Assembly (NCBI RefSeq): GCF_009928485.1
Contig: NZ_JAABNP010000022.1
Location: forward strand, 1-64,000
Origin: Clostridium sp. C2-6-12
GTDB taxonomy: Bacteria; Bacillota; Clostridia; Clostridiales; Clostridiaceae
Length of the DNA stretch: 64,000 bases
Direction: 5' to 3'
The position numbers and the translations under genes were made by a program. This document shows, piece after piece, positions 1-11,860 of the stretch (its first letter is position 1; the number at the start of each line of letters is the position of its first letter). The notes under the pieces are model-generated. The model was not told where the DNA came from and did no database searches. It saw nothing but the letters and a program-made list of their open reading frames with translations.

Positions 1-481
1 CTATTGACTCAGAAACTAGATTTGTTTTAGCATTTCATCTAACTAAATCTAGAAGCTCTGACTCAGCTTATACATTAATTAATAAAGCAAAAACTTGTGG
101 CGAACCAACTTATTTTATAACTGATAGACTTCCTTCATATAATGAAGCTGTCGCGACGGTATTGCCAAATACCAAACACGTACCTGTAGAACCTATGTCT
201 AGTGATACCACTAACAATCTAATAGAATCATTTAATAAAACATTTAAAGCTTGGTATAAAGCTAAAAAAGGTTTTAATTCATTTGAGAAAGCTAATAATT
301 TAATATATTTATTTATCTTTCACTATAATTTTATCAGACCACATGGTTCATTAAACAATTATACTCCTGCCGAAGTCGCTGGCTTCACTAGCGATAGCTT
401 AAATAAAAATTCTTGGTTCACAGCTGCATAAATTAAATTTAATACCTTTAATTAACCTGCAAAAAATATTTTCCTTGCAGG
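1..481 (+). mobile_element. Right part of an insertion sequence
   Basis: This is the transposase end plus its 3' flank. A 7-bp stem (CCTGCAA / TTGCAGG, 456-481) follows the stop codon by 25 bases. I could not assign the right terminal inverted repeat or a target-site duplication because the left end is outside the window, so the right boundary is a guess. Confidence 0.4.
3..431 (+). CDS. IS6/IS240-like DDE transposase, C-terminal part (cut by window edge)
   Basis: The reading frame is already open at base 3 and runs to the TAA at 429-431, so the gene begins outside the window; the internal TTG at 162 is not a real start. The visible 142 residues hold a DDE core: a first Asp at visible residue 2 (IDSET), a second at 41 (ITDRLPSY), Glu at 75 (NNLIESFNKTFK) and a Lys seven residues later. 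The D-to-E distance of 34 residues is the spacing known for IS6-type transposases, and the ending (HYNFIRPHGSLNNYTPAEVAG) is typical of that group. Nothing visible is frameshifted, so the element may be intact to the left. The family is well supported; the exact IS is not identifiable here. Confidence 0.85.
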   Translation: MDSETRFVLAFHLTKSRSSDSAYTLINKAKTCGEPTYFITDRLPSYNEAVATVLPNTKHVPVEPMSSDTTNNLIESFNKTFKAWYKAKKGFNSFEKANNLIYLFIFHYNFIRPHGSLNNYTPAEVAGFTSDSLNKNSWFTAA

Positions 482-620
482 CTTGTTTGCCATGCAATAA
501 AATATCCAAACTTATATAATTTTCAAAGAACGAGTAATTCTATGAATAATCAAGCTATTTTTTCATAACAGCTTAACAGATTCATAATTCCATTCTTTTA
601 AGTTAATAGTAGAATTTTTT

Positions 621-664
621 AAAAGAGCTATTACCTTGCGCAATAGCTCTTTTACTAGTTTTTT
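621..664. terminator. Hairpin between convergent transposase and glucosidase
   Basis: A 12-bp perfect stem (AAAAGAGCTATT / AATAGCTCTTTT, 621-632 and 642-653) has a 9-base loop. On the plus strand TTTTTT follows at 659-664. On the minus strand the stem itself ends in four U. It could serve both convergent units. The rest of the 432-724 gap shows only AT-rich sequence. Confidence 0.55.
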
Positions 665-724
665 AGAACAAATTGTTTTTATTTTATATAAATTGTTAAT
701 TGGGTTTAAAATTAAAATATTTTC

Positions 725-2392
725 TTATATAACTTCAAGAATAATTACCTGATATCCTTGTAAAGTTATTTTATTTTCTTCCTGTTTTATTTCATTACAA
801 TTATTAATTAATATTTTTGTATGTAGTTTTGGCAATTCAATTAATTGATCTTCCTTTTGAAAGTTTGCTAGCACCATTAGTTTTTTAGATTCACCATTTC
901 TGCAAAAAGCAAATAAATTATGGTACTCTTCTAATATTGGCTCAAATTCTCCATATACCAATGCTTGTTTATATTCTTCTGATTTCCTTAGATTTATTAG
1001 CTTCCTGTAAAAATTAAACACTGAAGCTTCATCTTTAATTTGACTTTCTGCATTAATTTCTTTATGATTATCATTAACTTTAAGCCAAGGCTTTCCTGTT
1101 GTAAAACCTCCATTTTGATCCTTACTCCATTGGAATGGTGTTCTTGCATTATCCCTGCTATAAATATTTGCAATTCTTAATGCTTCTTCTTTACTAAAAC
1201 CTTTTTTAATTGCAACGTTGTATTGATCTATTGTTGCAATATCATCAAATTCATCTATAGAGTTAAACTGACAATTTGTCATTCCCAGTTCTTGCCCTTG
1301 GTAAATGAAAGGGATTCCTCTAAGCATAAGAGATATGGCTCCAAGCATTTTTTTACTTTTATCATTTAACTCTTCCTTTGGAATATACCTGCTTACACCT
1401 CTTGGTTCATCATGATTTTCAATAATATTTGCTTTAAAACCTATATTCATTGTTTTTACCTGACTATTAAAAATAACATTTCTCAATTGATTTGGTGTAA
1501 AAGGTTTATTTCCATACCATCCAGTTTTATTTTGACCCAATAACTCCATTTCAAAATCAAACATAGAAGAAAAATACCCATCTTTACCTATGAATTTCTC
1601 AAGATCTTCTTCTTTATTATCAAATACTTCCCCAACTGTAAAAGCATCATACTTTTCAAAGGTTTTTTCTTTTAATTCTTTTAGCATCTCTCCAACGCCT
1701 TTTGCTGTCTCTAACATTTTTTTTGCACTACAAAGTCCATCTTCCATATCTGCTGGAAAATCTTCAAATCTCAAATCTTTTTTAATATTAATAATTGCAT
1801 CTATTCTAAATCCAGCTAATCCTTTTTCAAGCCACCAGTTAATCATTTTATAAATTTCATCTTTTACTCTTGGATTTTCCCAATTCAAATCTGGCTGCTC
1901 CTTAGCAAATAAATGAAGATAATATTTATTTGTATTAGGTATTCTTTCCCATGCACTTCCTCCAAAATAAGAACGCCAGTTGCAAGGTGGCTTATCTCCT
2001 TTACCTTCACGAATATAAAAATACTCTCCATATTCTCCATCTGGATCTTCTAAGGCCTTTTGAAACCATTCATGTTTATCTGAACAATGATTCACTACTA
2101 AATCCATTAATATATACATATTTCTTTCTTTAGCTTGTTTTAATAACTCATCCATATCCTCCATAGTTCCAAACCTTGGATCAATATTATAATAATCAGA
2201 AATATCATATCCTTGATCTACCATTGGAGAACAATAAATAGGTGAAAGCCATATTATATCTACTCCCAATCCTTTCAGATAATCAAGTTTACCAATAATA
2301 CCTTTTAGATCTCCAATTCCATCTCCATTAGAATCACAAAAACTCTTTGGATATATCTGGTATGCAACCTTATCATGCCACCATTTTTCCAT
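725..2392 (-). CDS. GH13 alpha-glucosidase (oligo-1,6-glucosidase/maltase type)
   Basis: This 555-residue cytoplasmic enzyme cleaves terminal alpha-glucosidic bonds of imported oligosaccharides. It has the full-length oligo-1,6-glucosidase layout (typically 550-560 residues): catalytic barrel from residue 1, region I near 98-103 (VVNHCS), nucleophile Asp198 (GFRIDAI), acid/base Glu255 (TVGEVF) and transition-state Asp328 (IENHDEPR). The residue after the nucleophile, known to track linkage preference (Val for alpha-1,6, Thr for alpha-1,4), is Ala here, unlike the Val of its operon paralogue at 4237-5874, so the two probably differ in substrate. There is no signal peptide. It is the last gene of the sugar operon, 81 bases after the MCP gene, with its own GAGGAGG site. 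Confidence 0.93.
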   Translation of the reverse strand: MEKWWHDKVAYQIYPKSFCDSNGDGIGDLKGIIGKLDYLKGLGVDIIWLSPIYCSPMVDQGYDISDYYNIDPRFGTMEDMDELLKQAKERNMYILMDLVVNHCSDKHEWFQKALEDPDGEYGEYFYIREGKGDKPPCNWRSYFGGSAWERIPNTNKYYLHLFAKEQPDLNWENPRVKDEIYKMINWWLEKGLAGFRIDAIINIKKDLRFEDFPADMEDGLCSAKKMLETAKGVGEMLKELKEKTFEKYDAFTVGEVFDNKEEDLEKFIGKDGYFSSMFDFEMELLGQNKTGWYGNKPFTPNQLRNVIFNSQVKTMNIGFKANIIENHDEPRGVSRYIPKEELNDKSKKMLGAISLMLRGIPFIYQGQELGMTNCQFNSIDEFDDIATIDQYNVAIKKGFSKEEALRIANIYSRDNARTPFQWSKDQNGGFTTGKPWLKVNDNHKEINAESQIKDEASVFNFYRKLINLRKSEEYKQALVYGEFEPILEEYHNLFAFCRNGESKKLMVLANFQKEDQLIELPKLHTKILINNCNEIKQEENKITLQGYQVIILEVI

Positions 2393-2473
2393 AATACTAG
2401 CCTCCTCATAATTTTTATTTGATTGTTAAATGCTAATTTATTTTTCAACTTAATTATTTTAATAATCTCAAAC

Positions 2474-5877
<3,404 letters not shown>

Positions 5878-5912
5878 TTAATCTCCTTATTTGATAATTT
5901 ATAATTTAAATA

Positions 5913-6770
5913 TTATTTAATTGCACCGTCTACTATACCTTTAATAATTTGCTTTTGAGCAAATAAGAATAGAATAATAATTGGTATCATTGCTAAAAAT
6001 GCTGCTGAAAGAATCAAATCCCATTGCTTTACATATGAACCAACAAAAGCACTTACTGCTACCGGAAGTGTTTTAATCTTGCCATTTAATCCAAGCATTA
6101 AGGATGGTAATAAGTAGTCGTTCCAAAACCATATACCATTTAAAATCAAAACTGTCATTTGTACTGGTTTTAAGAGAGGAAAAATTATTCTGAAAAAGGT
6201 ACCTTCTGGACTACATCCATCAATCCATGCTGCTTCTTCTAATTCACGTGGAATACCTTTTATAAATCCATGAAGGATAAATACTGACATGCTTCCTCCA
6301 AATCCTAAATATGCAAATATAACACCTTGATAGCTTTGAAGCATTTGAATTCCAAAAAAATCAGATATATTCCTAAAAGTTGAAAGCAATGGAAGCATTA
6401 CTACTTGGAAAGGAATAACCATAGCAGCTACAAGGAGCATAAAAATAAAACCAGACCATTTAGTTTTATTTCTGCATAGTACCCATGCTGTCATTGAAGA
6501 AAATACAGACACAACAGCTAAAGAAACTGCTGTGATTAATAAAGAACTAAAAAATGATTTCCAATAATTAAAGCTGTTATTATGAATAACATTATTAAAA
6601 TTTGTAAGCATTTGTCCCCATTTATTTGGGATAGAAAGAGGACTTATTACAATATCAGCACTAGTCTTAGCTGAATTCAATATTACTAAAATGAAAGGTG
6701 AAAGAATTATTAGTGAAAGGACAATACCAATAATTTCTCCAGGTAAATTATATTTTTTTGCTAACTTCAT
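5913..6770 (-). CDS. Sugar ABC transporter permease, MalG type
   Basis: A 285-residue inner-membrane permease of the CUT1 (maltose-type) family. It has six hydrophobic segments, the first at about residues 14-34, and the conserved cytoplasmic EAA loop (ELEEAAWIDGCSPEG) near 177-191 that contacts the ATPase. Its ATG shares one base with the stop of the MalF-type gene (TAATG), which supports translational coupling and a heterodimeric channel. No ATPase gene is present in the operon, so a shared MsmK-type ATPase elsewhere must energise it, as is usual in Firmicutes. Confidence 0.92.
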   Translation of the reverse strand: MKLAKKYNLPGEIIGIVLSLIILSPFILVILNSAKTSADIVISPLSIPNKWGQMLTNFNNVIHNNSFNYWKSFFSSLLITAVSLAVVSVFSSMTAWVLCRNKTKWSGFIFMLLVAAMVIPFQVVMLPLLSTFRNISDFFGIQMLQSYQGVIFAYLGFGGSMSVFILHGFIKGIPRELEEAAWIDGCSPEGTFFRIIFPLLKPVQMTVLILNGIWFWNDYLLPSLMLGLNGKIKTLPVAVSAFVGSYVKQWDLILSAAFLAMIPIIILFLFAQKQIIKGIVDGAIK

Positions 6771-7876
6771 TATACTTCTACCTCCTTCTTTTTACTTATA
6801 TACACTTGTGTTAATGAAACTATTGCTAATATGATAAAGAATACAACTGCTTTTGTTTGACCTAAAGCATATTGATTTTTACCAATTGCTGTATTATAAA
6901 TATTCAAAGCTAAGAATTCTGTTGATTGAACTATATCACCATTTAACATTCTACTAGGCGCCCCATTAGTTATTGCTAAATTTAAATCAAATTGTTTAAA
7001 AGAATTAACTAAGGTTAAAAATATGCAAACCGTAAATGTATTAGCTATCATAGGAATCTTAATTTTAAATAAAGTAATCAAACTGTTTGCACCATCTACA
7101 CTTGATGCTTCAATAATGTCTTGAGGAACATTTTGCAATCCTGTCACATAGATCATCATTATATATCCTGCATATTGCCAAGTGCTGACTAATAAAATTG
7201 CCATTAGGGCCAAATTTGGATTTGTAAGCATAGATGAACTTCCACTTACAATAACAGTAAAAACTTTATTAAAGATGAACTGCCATACATAACCCAAGAC
7301 AATTCCACCAATTAAATTTGGTATAAAGAAAGCTGCACGATAAAAATTCTTTCCTTTTACTTTAGACGTACAAAACAGTGCTAATCCAAATGCCACTGAA
7401 TTTACTAAAATCATATTAATAACTGTAAAAATAAAGGTAACAACAAAGGAATATAAATAATCTTCAGATTTAAACATACTTATGTAGTTTCCTAAACCAA
7501 CAAACTCTGTAAATTTAATTCCATTCCAATTAGTAAAGGAGTAAAAAACGCCACATATAAACGGAATTAATACTGTAATTAAAAATGCAAATAACAATGG
7601 AAATAGAAATAAGACATTAATTATCGTTCTGTGCTTTCTTGTCGGAAAGCTATATGCACCAAAAATTGTTAATAAAGCACCTATTATTAGTATATTTCCA
7701 CGCATTGTATTTTTACTGCCTATAATATCAAGATATAATGCGAAAATCATAGCTACTAAGCCTGCTAATATTAACGCGCTAGAAACAAACTTTTTTATAT
7801 TGGCATTCATGTTTTTTCCTCCTGAACTTGAATAACTGTTATAGGTATTATCATAATTATTCGTATCTACATTCAT
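6770..7876 (-). CDS. Sugar ABC transporter permease, MalF type
   Basis: CUT1-family permease partner of the MalG-type protein. The start needed choosing. The longest frame begins with a GTG at 7939 inside a hairpin and is unlikely. ATG 7876 has a GGGGAGGGG site just upstream. ATG 7810 also has an excellent AGGAGG and may be used instead, giving a protein beginning MNANIKKF. The region between the two starts is Asn/Ser/Tyr-rich and does not look conserved. Two hydrophobic N-terminal segments precede the core permease, as in MalF. The EAA loop is recognisable (DIIEASSVDGANSL). Confidence 0.9.
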   Translation of the reverse strand: MNVDTNNYDNTYNSYSSSGGKNMNANIKKFVSSALILAGLVAMIFALYLDIIGSKNTMRGNILIIGALLTIFGAYSFPTRKHRTIINVLFLFPLLFAFLITVLIPFICGVFYSFTNWNGIKFTEFVGLGNYISMFKSEDYLYSFVVTFIFTVINMILVNSVAFGLALFCTSKVKGKNFYRAAFFIPNLIGGIVLGYVWQFIFNKVFTVIVSGSSSMLTNPNLALMAILLVSTWQYAGYIMMIYVTGLQNVPQDIIEASSVDGANSLITLFKIKIPMIANTFTVCIFLTLVNSFKQFDLNLAITNGAPSRMLNGDIVQSTEFLALNIYNTAIGKNQYALGQTKAVVFFIILAIVSLTQVYISKKKEVEV

Positions 7877-7928
7877 GCTTTTCCCCTCCCCAAACTCCTT
7901 GCTTATAATCAACTTTTTCTGTATAAAT

Positions 7929-7955
7929 ATAGGCTGCACTTTTAAAGCAGCCTAT
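7929..7955 (-). promoter_or_regulatory. Intercistronic hairpin between binding protein and permease
   Basis: A 9-bp stem (ATAGGCTGC / GCAGCCTAT) with a 9-base loop sits 24 bases after the binding-protein stop and has no U-run. Such hairpins commonly stabilise the upstream message or partly terminate it, so binding protein is made in excess over permease. That role is inferred from position. Confidence 0.6.
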
Positions 7956-7978
7956 ATAATTAAAAACTGAAACAAAAA

Positions 7979-9268
7979 CTATTTTGAAACATAATCAGAA
8001 ACTGCTTTTTTCATTGCCTTTGCAAAACCATCTTTATCTAATTGACCTTTTGCGTATAATTCAAATACAGCTCCTGTAGCATTCATAGCAATACCATCTT
8101 TCATATGAGTCCAGTCCCATGCATAGGTTTGATTATTTTTTATATAATTGCTTTCACTTTTTGCTAAAGGTAAATCTGGTTGAACTGTACTTGATTTATA
8201 TGGTGAAACCATACCACAATTTTTAATTAAACATGTTTGTCCTTCTTCTGTAGAAAAGGCCTTAAGAAATTCTTTACAAGCATCAACTTTTTTACTATCC
8301 TTATAAATTCCCCAGTAAGCTGGAGCATCTGCTAAAATACCTGGTGTATCTTTTGTAGAGAATGCAGCTGGTGCAATACCGCAATCAAATTTAACATCAT
8401 ATGTTGCTAATGAAGGATCAATCCAGTTTCCTTGAGTTATAAAAGCTGTTTTACCCTTTGCCCATAATGCTAATTGATCATCATAAGTACCAGAAATTAA
8501 AACATTTTTATCTGCATAATCAAATAATAGTTTTACATAATCAGCAAATTCTCCAAATCGCCCATCATCTAGTTGTCCTTTGTTTAACATATCAATGTAT
8601 TTTTTATCTTTTCTATCTAAACCTTGTGATAAGTAAGCCCCCATAATATGATTTCCAGTTGACCAATACATTTGGCCTGATTCTGCTGCCACTGATGCAA
8701 CCGCTTGAATACCAAGCTGATCTTTCATGCTGTCAATTTTTTTAAATGCATCTTTATAAGCATTTATATTGGTTAAAGTCTTTGGATCTATACCTGCTTT
8801 CTTTAAAATATCTGCATTATAAACTAGACCAATTCCTTCAACTGCAAATGGAAATCCATATACTTTATTATCATCACCTTTAAAAGCAAATTCTGTATCC
8901 TTAACCCATGGCTGATCACTTAAATCTGTTAAATAATCTTTAAAGGAAATGTAAGAATCTGAACCAAATGCATAAATATCTGGCATATTTCCTGCTGCCA
9001 AATAATTTTTTAATTGTCCATTTACATCTATCCCTCCGCCAAGAGATTCAATTTCTACTTTTTGACCCGTTTTTTCTTCATATTTTTTTGCAAATTCTTT
9101 TAATGGTTTATCAATTTCAATTTTTGTATTTACAAATCGAATTGGTTCTCCACTGCCTGATGCTGCTGTAGATTTTGAACTATTTTCACTAGAAGCACTT
9201 CCACATCCTGTTAATGATCCAATTACCATAGTGCCTGCTAATAATGCTGATAACACTTTTTTTCTCAT
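7979..9268 (-). CDS. Extracellular sugar-binding lipoprotein of ABC transporter
   Basis: A 429-residue family-1 solute-binding protein. A lipoprotein signal peptide is clear: basic start, hydrophobic core and lipobox LTGC with Cys22 as the lipidation site, followed by a Ser/Ala-rich linker. The mature protein has the type-I binding-protein pattern (FPFAVEGIGLVYNADILKK, AFITQGNW). It is the first gene of the operon, with a GAGGTG site. Together with the MalF/MalG-type permeases and intracellular alpha-1,6-active glucosidases, it probably binds isomalto- or malto-oligosaccharides. The substrate is inferred from context. Confidence 0.92.
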   Translation of the reverse strand: MRKKVLSALLAGTMVIGSLTGCGSASSENSSKSTAASGSGEPIRFVNTKIEIDKPLKEFAKKYEEKTGQKVEIESLGGGIDVNGQLKNYLAAGNMPDIYAFGSDSYISFKDYLTDLSDQPWVKDTEFAFKGDDNKVYGFPFAVEGIGLVYNADILKKAGIDPKTLTNINAYKDAFKKIDSMKDQLGIQAVASVAAESGQMYWSTGNHIMGAYLSQGLDRKDKKYIDMLNKGQLDDGRFGEFADYVKLLFDYADKNVLISGTYDDQLALWAKGKTAFITQGNWIDPSLATYDVKFDCGIAPAAFSTKDTPGILADAPAYWGIYKDSKKVDACKEFLKAFSTEEGQTCLIKNCGMVSPYKSSTVQPDLPLAKSESNYIKNNQTYAWDWTHMKDGIAMNATGAVFELYAKGQLDKDGFAKAMKKAVSDYVSK

Positions 9269-9330
9269 ACTTCTTCACCTCAAATATCTTATTAATCAAA
9301 TATGAATATATAAAATTATTTTATGTTACA

Positions 9331-9362
9331 ATTATACTCAGTTTTAGTTTAGCGCTAAACTA
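9331..9362 (-). promoter_or_regulatory. Promoter and LacI-type operator of the alpha-glucoside operon
   Basis: On the minus strand the -10 is TATAAT (9331-9336), and 17 bases upstream lies TTTAGC as -35. The -35 lies inside a perfect 18-bp palindrome, TAGTTTAGCGCTAAACTA (9345-9362). The central GC step and half-site form are typical of LacI-family operators, and the LacI gene starts 350 bases away in the opposite direction. Repression by blocking the -35 is the simple reading. Confidence 0.75.
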
Positions 9363-9634
9363 TATACATAGAGTAGCATCATTTCTTTTTTATGTCAATC
9401 GTTTTCATAAATATTTTTATACTAACATATCAACTTTTTATAATCTTCTGCCTTCAAGTTTTATTTAAGTACATTTAAACGTAGAAATAATACTATCTTT
9501 GAAATATCTGTTTCTCTTCTTTTATTTACTAGTCTCTATCTGTACAACCTTAGCAATGCTTTTTCCTTTTACCTATTAAACCAGAATTCAAATAAAGATT
9601 CACTTTATTTCACGAGTTGATACCTATATAATAA

Positions 9635-9663
9635 TTGCAATCACATTTAATATATATTAATAT
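9635..9663 (+). promoter_or_regulatory. Probable promoter of the LacI regulator gene
   Basis: TTGCAA (9635-9640), 17 bases, TAATAT (9658-9663). It lies about 48 bases before the ATG, which has an excellent AGGAGG. The rest of the 9269-9710 divergent gap shows no further clear element apart from the operator near the other promoter. Confidence 0.45.
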
Positions 9664-9710
9664 ATATTTATAATCACACAACCAGTATATCGATAAACCA
9701 GGAGGTAAAG

Positions 9711-10736
9711 ATGGTCACTTTAAAAGATATAGCAGCAGAAGCTGGTGTTAGCACTATGACAGTGTCGAATGTCATAAACGGTAATCATTCAAAAGTTTCT
9801 CAAAAAAATATAGAAAAGATAAATGAAATAATTCAAAAATATAATTATGTTCCAAATCTCACTGCAAGAAGTTTAACAGCTAAATCCTCAAAAATAATAG
9901 GCGTAATAGTTCCTATCAAAAGTTCATTTAATAATATTTTTAAGGATCCATATATTAGTGAGTTATTTGGAGTTATACAAAATACCATTCGTGAAAGTGG
10001 ATATTATCTAATGATACGCTCTGTTAAAGATGTTTCAGATATTTCTGCATTACTTAAGAATTGGAATATGGATGGGGCTATTTTTCTAATGCCTGATTAT
10101 GATAATCTTATTTATTCCATCTTAAAAGAGAATAAACTACCTATGGTATTCCTAGATAGTTATTCAAAAATTGATAATATATTAAGCGTTGGAATAAATG
10201 ACTATAAAGGTGGATATATAGCTACCAGACATCTCCTTAATAATGGACATAGAAAAATCCTTTTTGCTGGTCCATATCATAAAGATAGCGATCCTATTTT
10301 TCAAATTCTTCAAAGACTTGAAGGATATAAAACAGCATTAGCTGAATTTGATATTCCTTTTGACGAAAAACTTATCTTAAATGTGGAACCTAACTATGAG
10401 GAAGGTATTGCTTTAGGAAGAGCTATATGCAATAAAGAATATGATGTTACTGCTGTTTTCACAACAGCAGATATTATGGCAATTGGTATTATAGAAGGCA
10501 CAAAGCTTAATGGAAAGATTGTCCCTAATGATTTATCTGTCATTGGATTTGATAATCTATTGCCTTCAATTTATGTTACACCTAAGCTGACTACAATTTC
10601 TCAAGATATAGAAGCTAAAGCAACGGCTGCTGTAAATCTTCTTATTGAGTATATAGAAAATGGCTCTGTAGCCAATAACAAAATTACTTTTGATGTTGAA
10701 ATTGTTGAACGTCAATCTGTAGGACAAATATCTTAA
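9711..10736 (+). CDS. LacI-family transcriptional regulator
   Basis: A 341-residue repressor. The N-terminal LacI helix-turn-helix (residues 3-25, TLKDIAAEAGVSTMTVSNVING) and hinge helix (about 50-58) precede a periplasmic-binding-like sensor domain (60-330) that binds a sugar effector. It has an AGGAGG site 5 bases before ATG. It is divergent from the alpha-glucoside operon, whose promoter carries a perfect palindrome, so it is most likely the local repressor (MalR-like). The effector is unknown. Confidence 0.93.
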   Translation: MVTLKDIAAEAGVSTMTVSNVINGNHSKVSQKNIEKINEIIQKYNYVPNLTARSLTAKSSKIIGVIVPIKSSFNNIFKDPYISELFGVIQNTIRESGYYLMIRSVKDVSDISALLKNWNMDGAIFLMPDYDNLIYSILKENKLPMVFLDSYSKIDNILSVGINDYKGGYIATRHLLNNGHRKILFAGPYHKDSDPIFQILQRLEGYKTALAEFDIPFDEKLILNVEPNYEEGIALGRAICNKEYDVTAVFTTADIMAIGIIEGTKLNGKIVPNDLSVIGFDNLLPSIYVTPKLTTISQDIEAKATAAVNLLIEYIENGSVANNKITFDVEIVERQSVGQIS

Positions 10737-10750
10737 AACGAACAACAAAA

Positions 10751-10787
10751 AGGTTAATGTTTAGAGAAAACCTCTAATTATTAACCT
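10751..10787. terminator. Terminator between LacI gene and HAD gene
   Basis: Outer stem AGGTTAAT / ATTAACCT (10751-10758, 10780-10787) and inner stem TAGAG / CTCTA. CTTACTTTATTATTTTTC follows on the plus strand. It lies between convergent genes. Confidence 0.6.
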
Positions 10788-10835
10788 CTTACTTTATTAT
10801 TTTTCTTATCTTTAGCAGCTAACTTAAACTAACCC

Positions 10836-11702
10836 CTATTTTTGCTCATCTAAAACTCTATAAATAGCCTTTGCAACTCCTAGATTCCCATTAGTATCTG
10901 TTATGTATTTTGCTACCTCTTTTATTTCTGGAATAGCATTTCCCATTGCAACAGTTTCTGTAAATTCTGTAAACATAGAATAATCATTGAAACTATCTCC
11001 AAGAACCATTACTTCCTCTCTCTTAAAGCCCATTTTTTCAGCTACTTTAGCAAGTATAATTCCCTTTTGAGCTGTTATATGTGTAATTTCTATATTGTCC
11101 CTAAACGAAGAAGAAACAGCAATTCCTTCTATTTCGCCAATGATTTTTTTCATCTTATTTATAAGCTCTATATCATTATGGAAGGCTACAAATTTTCTTA
11201 TTTCCATATCACTGTTTAAGAATTCATCTAAATTCAAAATATATTTAAGGCTAACAAAGTATGGCATTCCCTTAGCCACTTCAATAGCTTCCTCTTCTGT
11301 AAATTCTGGATTAAAAGACTTAGTCCTATATACCATTTCCTTTAAAGCTTCTTCCTTTGTATCAGTAGTATAAATTCCTTTGTTTGTAAATATTCTTGCC
11401 GATACTTTTTCTCTTTGAAGGATTTGTATAATTTTAGTTGCAATTTTTTGATCTATATTAATTTCTTCTAGTATATTTCCATCCTCATCTCTGTATTCTG
11501 CACCATTCATAAGGACACATTGACATCTTATATTATTTTCCTTTAAAAGTGGTTCCACCGTATCATATTCTCTTCCTGTAGAAATTGCAAATACAATACC
11601 TGCTTCTTCAGCTTTTTTTATAGCTTCTACAGTTTCTTTATCTATACTATGTTTCTCATTTAATAGAGTACCATCCATATCCGATGCTATAAGTTTTATC
11701 AC
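10836..11702 (-). CDS. Cof-type HAD-superfamily phosphatase
   Basis: A 288-residue HAD hydrolase of the Cof/YidA type: motif I near the N-terminus (ASDMDGTLLN), motif II (AISTGR), a C2 cap and motif IV near the C-terminus (VLGDSFNDYSMF). These enzymes dephosphorylate sugar phosphates or flavin/PLP-type phosphates; the substrate cannot be read from sequence. The start was moved: ATG 11711 abuts the AAGGAG directly, whereas GTG 11702 sits 9 bases after it, giving MIKLIASDMDG, the usual beginning. It is a single-gene unit between the LacI terminator and the aminotransferase. Confidence 0.88.
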   Translation of the reverse strand: MIKLIASDMDGTLLNEKHSIDKETVEAIKKAEEAGIVFAISTGREYDTVEPLLKENNIRCQCVLMNGAEYRDEDGNILEEINIDQKIATKIIQILQREKVSARIFTNKGIYTTDTKEEALKEMVYRTKSFNPEFTEEEAIEVAKGMPYFVSLKYILNLDEFLNSDMEIRKFVAFHNDIELINKMKKIIGEIEGIAVSSSFRDNIEITHITAQKGIILAKVAEKMGFKREEVMVLGDSFNDYSMFTEFTETVAMGNAIPEIKEVAKYITDTNGNLGVAKAIYRVLDEQK

Positions 11703-11781
11703 TCCAACCATCTCCTTAGTTTTTGATTTATTTTTTCACTATCTTTTATTATAGCAAAGTTTAATCAATTATAAAAATTTT

Positions 11782-11860
11782 TCACTTCTTTATTATAGGT
11801 GAAAAGTTCCGAATTGTGGCATAGCCACTCTTGTCAGAAGTGCATAGCCACTCCTTTTAT
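11782..11860. repeat. Dispersed 41-bp-type repeat, degenerate cluster
   Basis: One full unit (AAGTTCCGAATTGTGGCATA at 11804, continuing to about 11842) is flanked by a partial unit before it (CACTTCTTTATTATAGGTG) and a partial one after it (CATAGCCACTCCTTTTA). The last part touches the aminotransferase stop at 11857. It is the same family as the repeats at 42547, 49131, 59145 and 63396. Confidence 0.75.

Noticed and set aside
162..431. Independent 89-codon gene starting at TTG 162
   Set aside because: The frame is open upstream to base 3 and contains the earlier DDE residues, so it is only the tail of the transposase.
7929..7955. Transcription terminator after the binding-protein gene
   Set aside because: No U-run follows and the permease genes downstream clearly belong to the same operon, so it is called an intercistronic hairpin.
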